Assembly (NCBI RefSeq): GCF_030272615.1
Contig: NC_081412.1
Location: 689,884,083-689,948,082 of the forward strand
Direction of reading: 5' to 3'
From: Cryptomeria japonica
Lineage: Eukaryota > Streptophyta > Pinopsida > Cupressales > Cupressaceae
DNA length: 64,000 nucleotides
The notes under the pieces were generated by a model. That model was not told the origin of the DNA. It did no database searches and worked only from the letters and a program-made list of their open reading frames with translations. How positions within the stretch are numbered: position 1 is the stretch's first letter; the number at the start of each line of letters is the position of its first letter. A program made the position numbers and the translations under genes. Shown one piece after another: positions 43,892 through 55,827 of the stretch.

Positions 43892-44137
43892 AATAGTTTC
43901 ACCCTCATCTTCTTGCACAATTTGGACTCTCTTTTCACCCCTTCTTTCACCACCACTTGATGTATATCCTTTTCTCTCAGGATACTTGAACATTGGGTGT
44001 CCAAACTCTTGACAATTATAGAACCTACCTGAAAAACATATTGGAGTTCCTACCTCCACCAAATATTCCTCTTGTGCCTCTATCTTTGAAATTTGCACCT
44101 TGCTCTTAACTTCTGTTTGCATATTCTTGGCTTTCAT
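43892..44137 (-). CDS. gag: Gypsy-D Gag zinc-knuckle region, truncated by Gypsy-C
   Basis: It encodes a basic stretch followed by FYNCQEFGHPMFKYPERKG, a degenerate CX2CX4HX4C knuckle in which the first and last cysteines are replaced. The frame runs across the junction into Gypsy-C LTR sequence, so the last residues (RHLDLHT) are not Gag. Confidence 0.7.
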
Positions 44138-44313
44138 TTGATTGTCTTGAAGTACAAAATGTTCCTCTACCCCTAAAGGTGTTGCCTCTGCCCCTACTTG
44201 ACTTATCTTGTGTTCTCTTCATCTTTTCTTCCACTCTAATTGCCAATTGAAAACACTCCTCCACTGTCCTTGGATTTTGCCACAACTAGTTCATCGTGAA
44301 TGTTAAATCTAAG

Positions 44314-44721
44314 TCAATCAAGGTATCTGACAACCTTTTCAACCTCATCTTCCATCCTACTTGATCTTATGCTCAATTTGTAAAATTCATCAGTATAAGT
44401 TTTGACATCTAACTCTTTTTGTTTCAAACCTTGGAGTTTCTTATACAATTGAACTTCATAGTCTTTAGGAAGAAACTTACCCTTAAGTTTAGCAACCATT
44501 CTATCCCAAGAAACTATTTTTGATTTACCTCTCTTCCTCCTCTCAGCTTGTTCATAGTCCCACCATAATAATGCATATCCTTTTAGCTTTGTCTTTTCTA
44601 TCTTCACCTGTTGCTCATTAGGAACATCTTCACATTCAAAGTGATTATCCATAGCTGCAATCCAATCTAGAAGCTCTTCATCATCCAAATTACCTCGATA
44701 CATAGACAAATCAACTTTCAT
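44314..44721 (-). CDS. gag: Gypsy-D Gag capsid-like domain (Retrotrans_gag)
   Basis: KVDLSMYRGNLDDEELLDWI opens the domain. KTKLKGYALLWWDYEQAERRK, WDRMVAKLKGKFLPKDYEVQL and GLKQKELDVKTYTDEFYKLS follow, the standard plant gypsy Gag series. It ends in a stop 30 residues after the capsid region. An acidic leader lies upstream to about 45000. Confidence 0.88.
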   Translation of the reverse strand: MKVDLSMYRGNLDDEELLDWIAAMDNHFECEDVPNEQQVKIEKTKLKGYALLWWDYEQAERRKRGKSKIVSWDRMVAKLKGKFLPKDYEVQLYKKLQGLKQKELDVKTYTDEFYKLSIRSSRMEDEVEKVVRYLD

Positions 44722-45049
44722 CTTATGTTTGTTACCTTGAACTGATTTTAGAAGTCTGATTGTCCTCTATTCTTTAGGGTCCAATTGCTCTTCTCCTTCT
44801 ACTTTCTGGAACTCTTCTTCTTCATCTTCACTCACATTTCCCAAATCAACATTCCTTCTCTGATTAGACTCTAAGGCTTCAAGCCTTGCTAACACAACAT
44901 TATAGGACTCCTATCACCTTGTATTCTTCTATCTTAACTCTTGCAACTCTCTGGCAGTACCAACATTCTTAAGAGGAATCTTGTCTTCAACCGCTTACTC
45001 ACTCTTCTCTCAAACTTCAAGTATCTTCTTCATGGAATCTACTCCCTAA

Positions 45050-45061
45050 GCTCCGATACCA
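45050..45061 (-). other. Primer-binding site of Gypsy-D
   Basis: The complement is TGGTATCGGAGC, a common variant of the initiator-Met tRNA site, two bases from the LTR end CATCA. Confidence 0.8.
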
Positions 45062-45063
45062 CT

Positions 45064-46201
45064 TGATGCAAGACAGAGACACTTTCCTTCAAACCTACAA
45101 AATTCAAAACATAAAATACCCTTGTAGAGGCTCTCTGTGACAAAATAAATAGTCAGATTGCAACCAATCATAAATGAATATGCTTATTAGAATAGAAACA
45201 CAAAGTGTTATGAGAATCGAGTAGGGAGAAATGGTCAGATTTTGGTCAGAACCCTAGTTATCCTTACTAACCAGGCAACCTCGTGAGAATTTTGCAAAAA
45301 CTTTCTCCTTTTGAACTAGTTAGAATTTTAACCATCAGTAAATGGAAGATAACACACTACTCTATACCCACATGTGCTCACCCAAATAGTTTGAATCCAT
45401 ACAAGAACATATAAGTACAGAAAACAAGGTGAATTGTAGAAACTGAGTGAATTCCAAAAAATAAACTTCCAATTTAGTGCCAATGATTTCAAATTTTGAA
45501 AATTAGTTGTACATTTCCCAATCCCCCAGTCCCCCCCTCTTTTTCCAACCATTGCTCAAACAATTTATACCAAATTTGTACTTTCCTGTGGTGACCTTTG
45601 GACTACATGACTGTTCAAATTCCAAATCTGATAAATCATTGTCGAACATAGGTATTATAATAACAATACCGAACTGATAGATCAACATTGGTCACCGATA
45701 TCAAAATCACAATTCTGAACATGACCTCTTGTTCACCCATCGAAATAACTCATAAAGGTGGAGCAATAATTTTAAGTAATTCTGATAGAACAAACTACCC
45801 CAATGTCCCTTATTTCACTATTTTGGTATAACTATACCGAGCATGGCATGTGGATGCCTATCAGAATATCCCATCAAAGTTAGTTGAATAGTATTTTCCA
45901 ATCCCAATAGAGTAAACTATCCCAATGACACTTTATTAGGTTAACTATTCCGATCAGAATTTTTTACAACAATGACGCTTTATCGAGTTAACTATCTTGA
46001 TGACAGTAATGACAACTTTTTGAGCAACTTTACCAATTTGCAAATCATGACTCCAAATTAGGCATACAAACCTAAAAACATGAAATAACATACAAATGGT
46101 CTCAACAGACCTTATTGAATCAAAATGGACCTAGCCCTAACTCCTAAGACTCAAAACACCTAATTGACATATTGACTAGACTTTAGGTGCTCCTGCACCA
46201 A
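45064..46201 (-). repeat. 5' LTR of Gypsy-D
   Basis: In element sense it begins TGGTGCAGGAGCACC and ends TTGCATCA, 1138 bp. The left boundary is fixed by the primer-binding site. The right boundary rests on the terminal CA/TG rule and the start of the pogo inverted repeat at 46202. Confidence 0.75.
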
Positions 46202-46445
46202 TATGCATACATTAACTAATTTTAGTAAAGAATACAACAAACATATGCCCCAAATTTGCCAAAATAAGATGTTTTTAGGGTTCTGTTAATATTTAAAATG
46301 TGTACCAGCCAAGCTATGTACATGGCCAATGGTGGACATAAAATGGTGGTCACATAATTAAATGGCCACACACTCCTAACATTAAAGTGGCAAATGTGAT
46401 CGAGCCCATATGGATAAACACTCAGAATTAGGTGCTAAATAATAT
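46202..46445 (+). repeat. Left long inverted repeat of the pogo-like element
   Basis: The reverse complement matches 50545-50690 (TAAGTGTTTATCCATATGG, TTTAATTATGTGACC, TTTTATGTCCACCATTGGC) and 62813-62956 (GGCCATGTACAT, TTGGTTGGTACACATTT, TTTGGGGCATAT, ATGTATGCATAT). An inverted repeat of over 200 bp is long for a pogo element. Confidence 0.75.
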
Positions 46446-46548
46446 TGCAACTAATTTTTTTTATAGTTCTTATTGCTCTTTCCGCACATATATATCACTG
46501 TAAGTTACACTATATATTACACTATATGTGTGCAGCTTTTGTGAAATC

Positions 46549-48911
46549 ATGGCATGAGGTAAAAAGGGAAACACATCAAGTGGAAGGTCGTGAGGAAAGA
46601 AGAGAGTTAGAGTGACTCGTGGGGTGCACTTCATTGAGGAAGTGAGTACATAGCCTAGTGTTCAACAAAATCTTATTAGTGAACAAGGTCCTATTGGCAA
46701 ACAAGATCCTATTGTTGAACATGAGCCACATGTTCAAAATATTGTTGAACATGATAATGACTCATCTAATGTGCAACATCCCTCACATGTTCCCCATAGA
46801 AAGTGGTCATTACATGACATGAGAAAAGAACTAAAATGTGTAGAAGACAACAACATGTTGGTCAGAGTGGCATCAGTCAAGTATGGTATTCTCATTACCA
46901 CTTTGAGGTCATGGGTGATAGGAACTACAAGCACAAAGACAAGGGGGCCACATATCATCTTATCTATAGAGGAGGAGGCTGAAGTTGTCCAATGGTGCAA
47001 GGACATGAACTGCGGATCAGCCAACTTCAATCTACCATTGCCCAAAGTACTAGAAATAGGGCCAATCCCTTGACAAATGGATGCCTAGGAGATCATGGTG
47101 GGTAGGTTTTTAACAAAGGCACCCTGATTTGACAATTAGAATAGGTGAAGGAGTGGATGTTGATAGAGAAATCATGCTAGGACCTTCAATTGTGGCATCA
47201 TTTTATGATAACCTCGACAACCTTTACAACTTGCACCACAATGGTTAAAACATAATTGGAACTGAGATGAGACTGGCATGCAAGCTGGTAGAAATTGTGG
47301 CATGAGAGAAATTGGCAAATTGGGGCAGAGATGTGTACCACACCTCATATTAAAGAGAAAAGATTGGATAATAGTTTTGGTATGTGTTAATGCATGTGGG
47401 GAAAGTATTATTGGCTTTTACTTGTTCAAATATAAGAGGCACATGTGAAACTACATTGCAAATTGTGAGCCAACGGCATGCATGTCAGTCCAAGAACATG
47501 CTTGGATAATAAAAAAGATATTTCTTAATTGGTTATAACTTTTGCATCTTTAATCCCTGGAGGGGTTTCACCAAATAATATGGCTCTTCTTATCTTTGAC
47601 AATCATGGTAGCCACGCGGCTTTAAGACAATTAAAGAGGCAAGGAATTTAGGAATTGACTTGCTAACACTGCCTGCTCATACTAGCCACAAGCTACAACC
47701 ACTGGATGTGATTTTTTTGTCACCTTTCAAGAATTAATTCAAACAACAAAGGTTTGTATGATTGGCAAATAACTCCCACATTGAAATAGGATGAGAAGAG
47801 TTAGAAACTCTTGAGAGAAAAGATTTTAGCCATGCTATGACAAATGTAACATCATAAGTGGCTTCCATAGGATAGGAATTTGGCCACTAAATCTGTGTGC
47901 TCTCGAAAGGGATACGAGGCCATGCGAGGCCTTTGATGTTCAAGAGGATGTTGTCATTGATGGAACATAGGTCGATGCAGTTCCAATGGAGGCTCAACCA
48001 GAGTACATTGTAGTAGAGGCATACTTGTGGTTGTTTGGATACAATAAGGCCAAGATTGATGCATTTTTTTGAAGATACAATGCTTCCACTGCTGGTACAC
48101 AACCTATAGCTAAAGGTGACAATTAACCACCACAAACTATCCAAACAAACATCCTTGATGTGCGAGTAGGTTGTAATGAAGGTATGAATGGTACATCAGA
48201 TGGTCTAAGCTTGCCAACCCAAGCTAGCCAACCAGAATGGCTTGAGGAAGCATCTAGAAATATTGGATTGCAAACAAATCACATGAGTGAGGATGTGTCC
48301 CTTTCCATTCCAACCCCACCACTGATTGATCCTGCTGAAGTAATCCATTACTTCACAAATGGAGTAGACTGGGACCATGAGACTGGTGGTGATGGTGAAG
48401 ATGAAAATGAGAACAAAATTATTGATGAATAAGTTGAATTTGTGTCATTCACCCAAGAGGATGGGAAACAATCGAGAAGATCAACCACCCAATTCTTGAG
48501 ACTTACACTACAATGTGTCAATTGAACATCATGGGGAGGTTGGGCAGGAGTGCTTCGCCTTAGTAGGCAGTCCCAAATATTAACATCCAATGACTACATC
48601 AAAATGCTCAATGAGTAAGAGGCATAAAGGAAGAAAAATGAAGAATTGTAAGAGCATAAAAAAGCAGCAAATGAGGGAGAGGAAGGCAGAACATGAAGCA
48701 GATCAAATACAAAAGGAATCAATGTGAGTGGAGAAATTGGCAAGAAAAGAGAAAGAAGATAAGGAGAAGTTGATCAGGAAAGATGAGAGAGCAAGGAAGA
48801 AACAATTGGCCAAGGTTGATTGAGAACAAAAGGAAACTAAAAAGAAAGCTAAACAAGTGGAGAAAAGAAGACTTCTATGTACAAGCGAGGATCCTCTATT
48901 CCCGCAACATC
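46549..48911 (+). pseudogene. Pogo-like DDE transposase relic (psq-type HTH, DDE_1)
   Basis: A possible start at 46549 gives a basic N-terminus with two CGA-to-TGA-type stops. The best preserved stretch, 46741-47073, has KWSLHDMRKELK..VRVASVKYGI..TTLRSWV (psq-type helix-turn-helix) and LSIEEEAEVVQWCKDM. Then, across several frames, come the first catalytic Asp in NWN-stop-DETG (near 47255), LKRKDWIIVLVCVNACG, the second in LLIFDNHGSH (near 47590) and GIDLLTLPAHTSHKLQPLDVIFLSPFK. The C-terminal part has an acidic stretch (48160-48432) and a lysine-rich coiled coil (48640-48860). Numerous stops show it is dead. Confidence 0.85.
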
Positions 48912-50440
48912 CTGTTATGATTGATATGATGAACTTGTTGGCCTCAACCTTTGTAGCTATCACACAACTATCAATAATATGCAAGTTGGTCTTGCATCTG
49001 GTAGCTCAAAACACTTGCAATTAAATTTAGAGGCAAACCAAACACTTCTTTCTCGTATAGCAAGTTGCATTCAAGCCCCCCCTATGCCACAAATTGCACA
49101 TTGAATTGGACAGGATAGTGGTGCCTATGGCTACATGACACCTCCTCCTTTTCCTACCTATATGGATAATTGATTAAGTCTAATTGATTTTTCATTTTGA
49201 TCGATGTTGCAACATATTGCGGGCATCTACTAATTTTGTGCAATCTATTGATGCAGACAGAGTTAGGATATAACTCTGATATGATTAAAAAATGAAATAT
49301 TGTTGATGTTGTAATATTTCAAACCTCATTTTTGATACATCAATTGTTGTTTTGTGCCATCAATCATGACTATAAAATTTCATGATGATGTTGTTGTTAT
49401 ATATTGAACTTATATTTCATGATTTACATATTGGACCTATTATAGGCATCTATGTCTATTGATGATTCTCAATTTATTGTCTATGTTTATGGTGTCCTAT
49501 AATTTTATTGTTTGTTTATGTGTTTATTGACGATTCTCATTTTATTGTGTATGTTTTTAGTATTTCAGTAAAGAATATAACAAACACTCACATGTATACA
49601 TATTTATGCATATAATATCCATACATAATGGATATATGCGTACATTTGTAGTATTCAGTAAAAAGGATACATAAAAAGTAATCATAAACAAAGAAAGAAG
49701 AGAAAGAACATGAATAAATAAACATAAAAACATAAATACAAAAATACATGCCTACAAGGGCATTGCCAAAGTAAAGTCGTCAAGACTTTACCTATTGTAA
49801 ACGCTTGTTGTCTTTTGAGTATTTCGGACAAGTCCTTAAAGCTTGCCAAAATAGATTCATGCATACATATGTATCATACTAATATATTAAAAGAACACAT
49901 TAAGGAGCCAAATAAAATGACATAATACAAAACTAATAAAGCATAATGAGAAACAGTTCCCCAAAAAATGGTGTTAAAAAACACAATTACATGGAACTAG
50001 TGGATCATGTACTTGGTTCAGTGCTCAACACTCACACATGCTTGCAAAAAAATTGTAATAACCCGAGGTAGTAACATTCTCACATTAAATCATCCTTACA
50101 ATATTGCATGCAATTGGATCCTTACAAAAATTCATGCCTATCCACATCCGAATATATATATATATAGGTTATGCACATAAATATACATATTATAATGCAT
50201 ATGCATATATACATTTAACAATTGATGAAAACACCAAGATACATATAGTAGTCTTGAATATGCATTTGTAAGCTCTGAAAACTGCAAAGAATATTCAGTG
50301 AAAACAAGGAACAATATGAAATGAAAATGACCATGGACATTCATTTTCAATGTTCAATATAACTGGGAAACAATCTGTCTTTTCATACCTGCATTTGCAA
50401 TTTTTTGTCTGATTTCTACGACGACTTCAATGAATTTAGT
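48912..50440 (+). other. Non-coding part of the pogo-like element
   Basis: A short glutamine/proline-rich tail may extend to about 49170. Beyond that I see AT-rich sequence without domains. The phrase AGTAAAGAATA.AACAAAC at 49568-49590 also occurs in the left inverted repeat (46226-46245) in the same orientation. Confidence 0.5.
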
Positions 50441-50544
50441 TTTATATTTAGTTTTGTTTGATTTGTACACACACACATGCACAGGTATTTGTATGTATGT
50501 ATGTGTAGAGCATAAATAATTTTGAAAACTAACCAATCAAAACA

Positions 50545-50690
50545 TTAAATAACACCTAATTATAAGTGTTTATCCATATGGACCTACACACACTTGTCAC
50601 TTTAATGTTCTGAGTGTGGGGTCATTTAATTATGTGACCGTCATTTTATGTCCACCATTGGCAATGCATATAGCTTGGTTGGTATGTATA
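50545..50690 (+). repeat. Right inverted repeat of the pogo-like element, inner part
   Basis: It matches the complement of 46300-46445 up to the TAGCTTGGTTGGTA segment and then changes to a T/A-rich run resembling 50440-50480, the start of the next tandem unit. Confidence 0.7.
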
Positions 50691-52233
50691 ATTTTATTTT
50701 ATATTTTGTTTTATGTTTGATCTGTACACACACATACACATACACAAAGTGGACATGTGTTATAACCCTCCTTTATCACTTTTTGATTTGATGCAATTCT
50801 ATTAAATTTTTTGTTAAGCTATTAAAAATGGTTGAATAAATATTATAAAAGAATAAAAATAGACACACACACACACACACACTTGGAGAATATAATTCAA
50901 AAGGCATTATTTTTACTTTATTTATTTTTCCTCCCAATTATGGCACATGTTGTAGGAGGAATTAGAAGCTTCTAGAGGAATCTTCAATGCCTTGCATGTA
51001 ACTCCCCCCACTAGGTTTTTAATCAATTTGCATGAGTCCAATATTGGAAAAGAATCTCATTTTTAATTAAATTCTCTAGATAGTGGAATGGAGAGATTTT
51101 TCTTATAAATTGTAAGCAAGTTTTCAAAGAAGAGAGTTGATTTGTTTTGAAGAAAATTTCCCAAATTTCCTTGTTGTCGGTAGTGGTATCTTCCTTTGGT
51201 AGTTACATTTTGGTTGTAGGAATTCTTAAATTGTTTGAAATATTTCTCTCAAGTGGCAAGGAAGGATCTAAGGAGGATAGCTAAAAGGTTGGAGAGCATT
51301 CAACATCAAACTTTGATAAGCCAGGTTCTCTTCTTGTTATTTCACATTCCCATATGAGAAAATGGTATCATCCAAAATATAGCTTCTAGATCTTCCTTTA
51401 TAAAATTTTCTTTCTGGTAAATCCTTCTTTAGGGATAATATTAAAAAAGATAGCTTATTATTTGTGTAATTTTTCTTTAGAGAAGAAATATCAGATCTTG
51501 CTTGCATGTGAAAGATAGCTTATTTACAATTGTTTAATTTTTCTTTAGAGAAGAAATATCAGATCTTGCTTGCATGTGAAAGATAGCTCTATTATTTGAT
51601 TTATTTCCTTTAGAAAATATTAGTTCTTGCTTTCTTCGTTCAAATTCATTACTGGATCGGAAATTTAAATGTAATTATTTTCTTGCATTAAAATCTTACT
51701 TCCCTACGAACAGAAAATGCTTGATAATAAGATATAAATCTCTCTGTGAATAATCCTCTGTGTTATTCATTCCTATGAATAAATCCTTATTCTCATTGTT
51801 TACATTAATATTTTTATTTCACATATATATGGTTATATACTTCTCTCTGTGAATGTATAAATCAATTTCTCTCTCTGAATGTAGATTTGTTCATAAATCT
51901 TAATTCCTTAAGAGCCCTGTGAATAGAAAAACGTCTGGAAATAAAATATAAACTTCGTTGTACTCTGTGGAAATAAAATATAAACCCCTCTCTATGAATA
52001 TTAACTCCTGGAAATCTTCTTTGAAAGCTTTGTATTTCCTAGCATTATCATTTACCCATCTCTGTGATAAATTGGTTATCTGTACATCACTGGAACAAAT
52101 TATTTCTCTATTTTATTTTCATCCCTGTGATTAAATTATTATTCTCACTCTTACATTAACAATTTTCCTCTTATACATATATCTGTTTATACATTCTTCT
52201 TTTATGCTATTTAATAAACTGGAATGAAAACCT

Positions 52234-52247
52234 CTGTGTGTGTGTGT

Positions 52248-52282
<35 letters not shown>

Positions 52283-52283
52283 G
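52234..52283. repeat. (TG)n(CA)n(TA)n microsatellite in the 5' LTR
   Basis: About 14 bases of TG, then about 24 of AC, then about 16 of AT in succession. The TG and CA arms are complementary and can fold on each other. Confidence 0.9.
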
Positions 52284-54137
52284 TATTATTATTATTAAAA
52301 TCTATGCAAGGTGAATTATATTCGATATAGTGCATGAAACGGTACTTCGTATGTTGCACGGAATATCAGACCGTCATAGGAGATGGGAGCCGAGTTATTA
52401 CCTCCGTAGGGGGAGTGGTACCAAAGTGGTACCCTCCACTAACCTACGGTCACTACTACGGCAATGGCTGCAGGGTAGTGGAGGGGACCACGACGGTCCC
52501 CTCACCACTGCGGGCCTATACTCGCAGGTTCACAGTGGTGATGGGACCCGTGGGGCCCCACTCCCACTTGCCTTTTTTTAAAAGCCATTTCAAAAAAAAA
52601 TCAAACTCATGGCAACTTGTTATTTTGTTAATTTTTTTTAATCCAAATTTTAGTTTAATAAAATTTAACTTAGGTAAATTTAAAATTTAATCCCCCTTAG
52701 TAGATTTATAATTAAATTTAGCAAATTTATAATTTGTAAATTAAATTATACCAAAATTTATAATTAGATCTTTTTAAGATTCACTTAGCAATTAATCCAT
52801 ATTAATATGATTTGAACCAAATGTCTAAGCTAAATTCTATTTTTGGGACTAGTGACTTTATAAGCAATTATTCTCATGGTAGAAGTCAACACATTGCTTA
52901 ACCTTGCATGTAACTTACACTACCCTCGCTTCATGCAAATTTATGTACATTGATTACATTTATTGACATTTCCATCTCCATGCAAGTTACACATTTAATT
53001 ATTAATATGCAAGTTTCATAATTGTCATTATTATGCAAGTTACATTTCAAGTTTTGAATATTAAATAATTTAGTTATGGTTTTAATTCCATGTAATTCAT
53101 CAAGTAGTTGTTTCAATTAATTGAGCTTTGCAATGTCTAATTTTGCATGTTCAAGTCATAATTGTTTTCAAGCATGATGTTTTCATAAGTTTATTAGTTA
53201 AGAAAACTAAATAAAGGAAGTTGGAAAACCAAAACCTAGCAGCGTTCGGTATATACAGTGCCTCTGGGTCACGCTTATGGGTAATGCCATCATGTTGAAC
53301 TATTGCACTTAACGCCTAATAAAGCTGCATCAACGACATCTGTGGCATCGTCGCTATAAATCATCAGGGAGTAATAAGGGACACTTGGAAGTTAAATCCA
53401 AGGGGCGGGTAATCACCCTTGGATCGATAATCTAATAAGATAATCCTTAAATGATTTTTCATCCACTGAGTTAAACCATAGTAAACCCCCTTAAGGTTGT
53501 TTGAGTGAAATGATTTTATGAAATTGATTTAATCTCAAAGAATTGTTGTTAATTGACAATTGGTCAAGGGTGACGCTTATGATAGGTATTAGGAGCTAGT
53601 TATTTTAGGCCACAAGCAATAGGCCATCTCGAGCCTTTTCTTAAGTGCTACCACCGTGGGTAGCAACCACAGAGAAACTATCTGGGACATTGACCCTAGA
53701 AAGGGTTGCATACCCACAAATCAGTTTATATCAAACCATAGAGTAGAAAATAGAACTACATACTTTACGCCTTGATCCCATGCCGAAACGGGTATGTAGG
53801 CAGTCTTGGGACAGAGTTGTCCCTAGTACTCAGGCGTTCATGGGTGGGGTATAGGTTGGTAAGAAGAAGGATTGAGTAGAATCATAATTTGAAAGATAAG
53901 TATAATAAAAAGGAAAAAATAATTCTATGCATACTTGGAAGGAATTCCGTATGGATTCGCTTGACTTCCTGAGGCTTTAAGCCAAAATTCCAAGGTGGAA
54001 TTCAAGCTTGTATTATGTTATTTAATTACTCCTAAGGACAACGACCTCGGTGCACTCCTATTAGAAGAGTGTAGTACTTAGTGAGTGGCTCAGGACCTGA
54101 ATGGTCCTGATGAGTCTAAGTCTCTGGCCAGAGTACC

Positions 54138-54300
54138 TCTTATCCCGATTGGATAGATGCCTACCTCGTATGGGTAGATGCCTATCCCATATTGGATAGA
54201 TGAAATCTTATGTCCCGTATGGATAGATGCCTAACCCGTATGGTTAGATGCTCATCTCAGATGGATGAATGCCTAATCCAAATAGATGAATGCACATAGT
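54138..54300 (+). repeat. Minisatellite in the Gypsy-E 5' LTR
   Basis: Seven to eight units of about 21-26 bp built on CCCGTATGGATAGATGCCTA. The 3' LTR has the same array at 62535-62665 with one unit fewer. Confidence 0.85.
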
Positions 54301-54391
54301 ATGCGATTGAATCAAACACAATGACTAAATTAAACAAAAAAAAAAAAGAATGGTCAATTTTGTTGGGTTAATCAAGGTGGGTTATTACATG

Positions 54392-54403
54392 TGGTATCAG
54401 AGA
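54392..54403 (+). other. Primer-binding site of Gypsy-E
   Basis: TGGTATCAGAGA, two bases after the LTR, is the initiator-Met tRNA complement. Confidence 0.88.
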
Positions 54404-54537
54404 AAAGGTTCAAATATAGGCCTTGTGCTCACTTAAATTTACATAACTAAGGGAATGTTTTGCAATGGTAGAAATCAAATTTTAATTCTTAAATCAAGAA
54501 CTAACTACATAATTTAACTTTCAAGTAAAACCCTAAA

Positions 54538-55805
54538 ATTGCTAGAGGAAGAGGAAGAGGAAGGGGTAATGGAAGTCGTGCTACCACTAGGAGACAAAGG
54601 GAAGCTAATCATGAAGAAAATCATGAATTAAACCATGAAGGAAACCATGAGGAAGACCATGAAGGGGATCAACATAACCCAAGGAATAATGAAGATGGGG
54701 TCGAGGCTATAATCAACCTTCTAACCAAGCAAAGGGATAAAATCAACTTCTTGGAACAATCAATGCAGGACCTTAGGGCAAGGCAGAATGACATTGAAAA
54801 TCAAAGTGGTACTGAAAATGGAAACCCTGGTAGCAATCAAGGGAATATGATGGGTAATAGAAAAGAAAATAACATATTGGAACTCTCCAAGGATTTAAAG
54901 AAAATCACCCCTCCTAAGTTCGATGGGGGGAAAATTGGTGAAGGAGCTGAGAATTGGCTAAATGAAATGGAAAAGTATTTTGAACTAAGAGATTTTAGTG
55001 AAACAACCAAGGCCTTATGGGGTTCCTATCAACTCACAGGGGAGGTGGCTAGTTGGTGGACCAACACTAAGGAGCAAAACGGGTATAGCAAGGATACGAT
55101 CACATGGGATCAATTTGTTCACCACTTCCAAGAAAGGTGGCTCCCTAAATTTTTCTTTGATGAGAAGGTGACATAGTTCCATAATCTACGTCAAGGGCCC
55201 CTATCAGTCCAATAATATTGGGATAAATTCACCAAATTGCTTAAGTATGTACCTATGTACCAGAAAGATGAAGAAGGCCAAGCGAGGAAGTTCATTTTGT
55301 GACTAAATACCAACATAGGGGCAGAGGTTGACATGCATGGACCCAAAAACATGAATGAAGTGCTTGAAAAGTCCCTAAGGCAAGAAAGGAAGATTCAAAC
55401 ACTAGCAGAGTAGAACTATAATGGGAACCACTCTTTTAAAAGGAAGCAAGAATTCAAGGGGAACACTAACTTCAACAAAGGTCAAAGGAATAATTCTTCC
55501 GAAAGAAGGCCACCCCCTAATCAATATCAGAGGAATGGAAATAATAATAATAACAGGGGTAATAATTACAGAGGCAACTATAACAGGAATGACCAGCAGA
55601 ACGGGATAACTTATCCATCCACGGCCAATGAAACAAGGAATGATCCCCCTAGGAACCAAGGCAGGAGGGGTCTTCTAGGTGGATGCTTCATGTGTGGGGA
55701 AAACCATTTTGCTAGAGAGTGTCCTAGGATGCAAGGTCAGATTAGGGCCAATCAACCCCAACAAGGGCCCCAACAAAGGATTCATGCAGTAGTTAGGAAC
55801 TGAAG
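54538..55805 (+). pseudogene. gag: Gypsy-E Gag
   Basis: One frame runs from 54538, where ATT stands in for the expected ATG before an RGRGRGRG-rich N-terminus. The capsid-like domain covers KITPPKFDGGKIGEGAENWL, YQLTGEVASWW and WDQFVHHFQERWLP (54890-55160). A knuckle CFMCGENHFAREC (CX2CX3HX4C, the spacing common in Del-type Gag) is near 55687. Stops at about 55174, 55216, 55300, 55413 and 55803 interrupt it. A repetitive Asn/Arg-rich stretch (55430-55600) precedes the knuckle. Confidence 0.85.
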
Positions 55806-55827
55806 AGGAAGATACCAAAATGTTCCC

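Larger units (their letters stand above)
43892..46201 (-). mobile_element. Gypsy-D: minus-strand Ty3/gypsy fragment (LTR and gag only)
   Basis: 5' LTR (45064-46201), primer-binding site and most of gag are present. The element ends where Gypsy-C begins, inside the zinc-knuckle region. The remainder of pol is not found on the other side of Gypsy-C, so it has probably been deleted with the Gypsy-C 5' end. Confidence 0.82.
46202..50757 (+). mobile_element. Decayed pogo/Tigger-like DNA transposon (right end continues at 62761-62956)
   Basis: A transposase relic lies between inverted repeats: left 46202-46445, right represented by 50545-50690 and, beyond Gypsy-E, 62813-62956. The two right segments sit in a tandem duplication of the terminal region and cover inner and outer parts of the repeat respectively. 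Gypsy-E is inserted between them. The TA target duplication expected for this superfamily cannot be placed because Gypsy-D abuts the left end. Confidence 0.75.
50758..54389 (+). repeat. 5' LTR of Gypsy-E
   Basis: It is 3632 bp, starts TGTTATAACCCTCC and ends GTTATTACA directly before the primer-binding site. It contains a (TG)n(CA)n(TA)n tract (52234-52283), a GC-rich block (about 52325-52560) in otherwise AT-rich sequence and a minisatellite near its end. Confidence 0.95.

Noticed and set aside
44722-45049. Separate gene between Gypsy-D gag and its primer-binding site
   Set aside because: The minus strand gives an acidic leader continuous with Gag but broken by stops, so it is N-terminal Gag or leader and not another gene.
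52330-52690. Plus-strand open frames in the Gypsy-E LTR, repeated at 60695-61081
   Set aside because: They lie in the GC-rich LTR block and are not conserved as protein between the two LTRs. Chance frames in a low-stop region.
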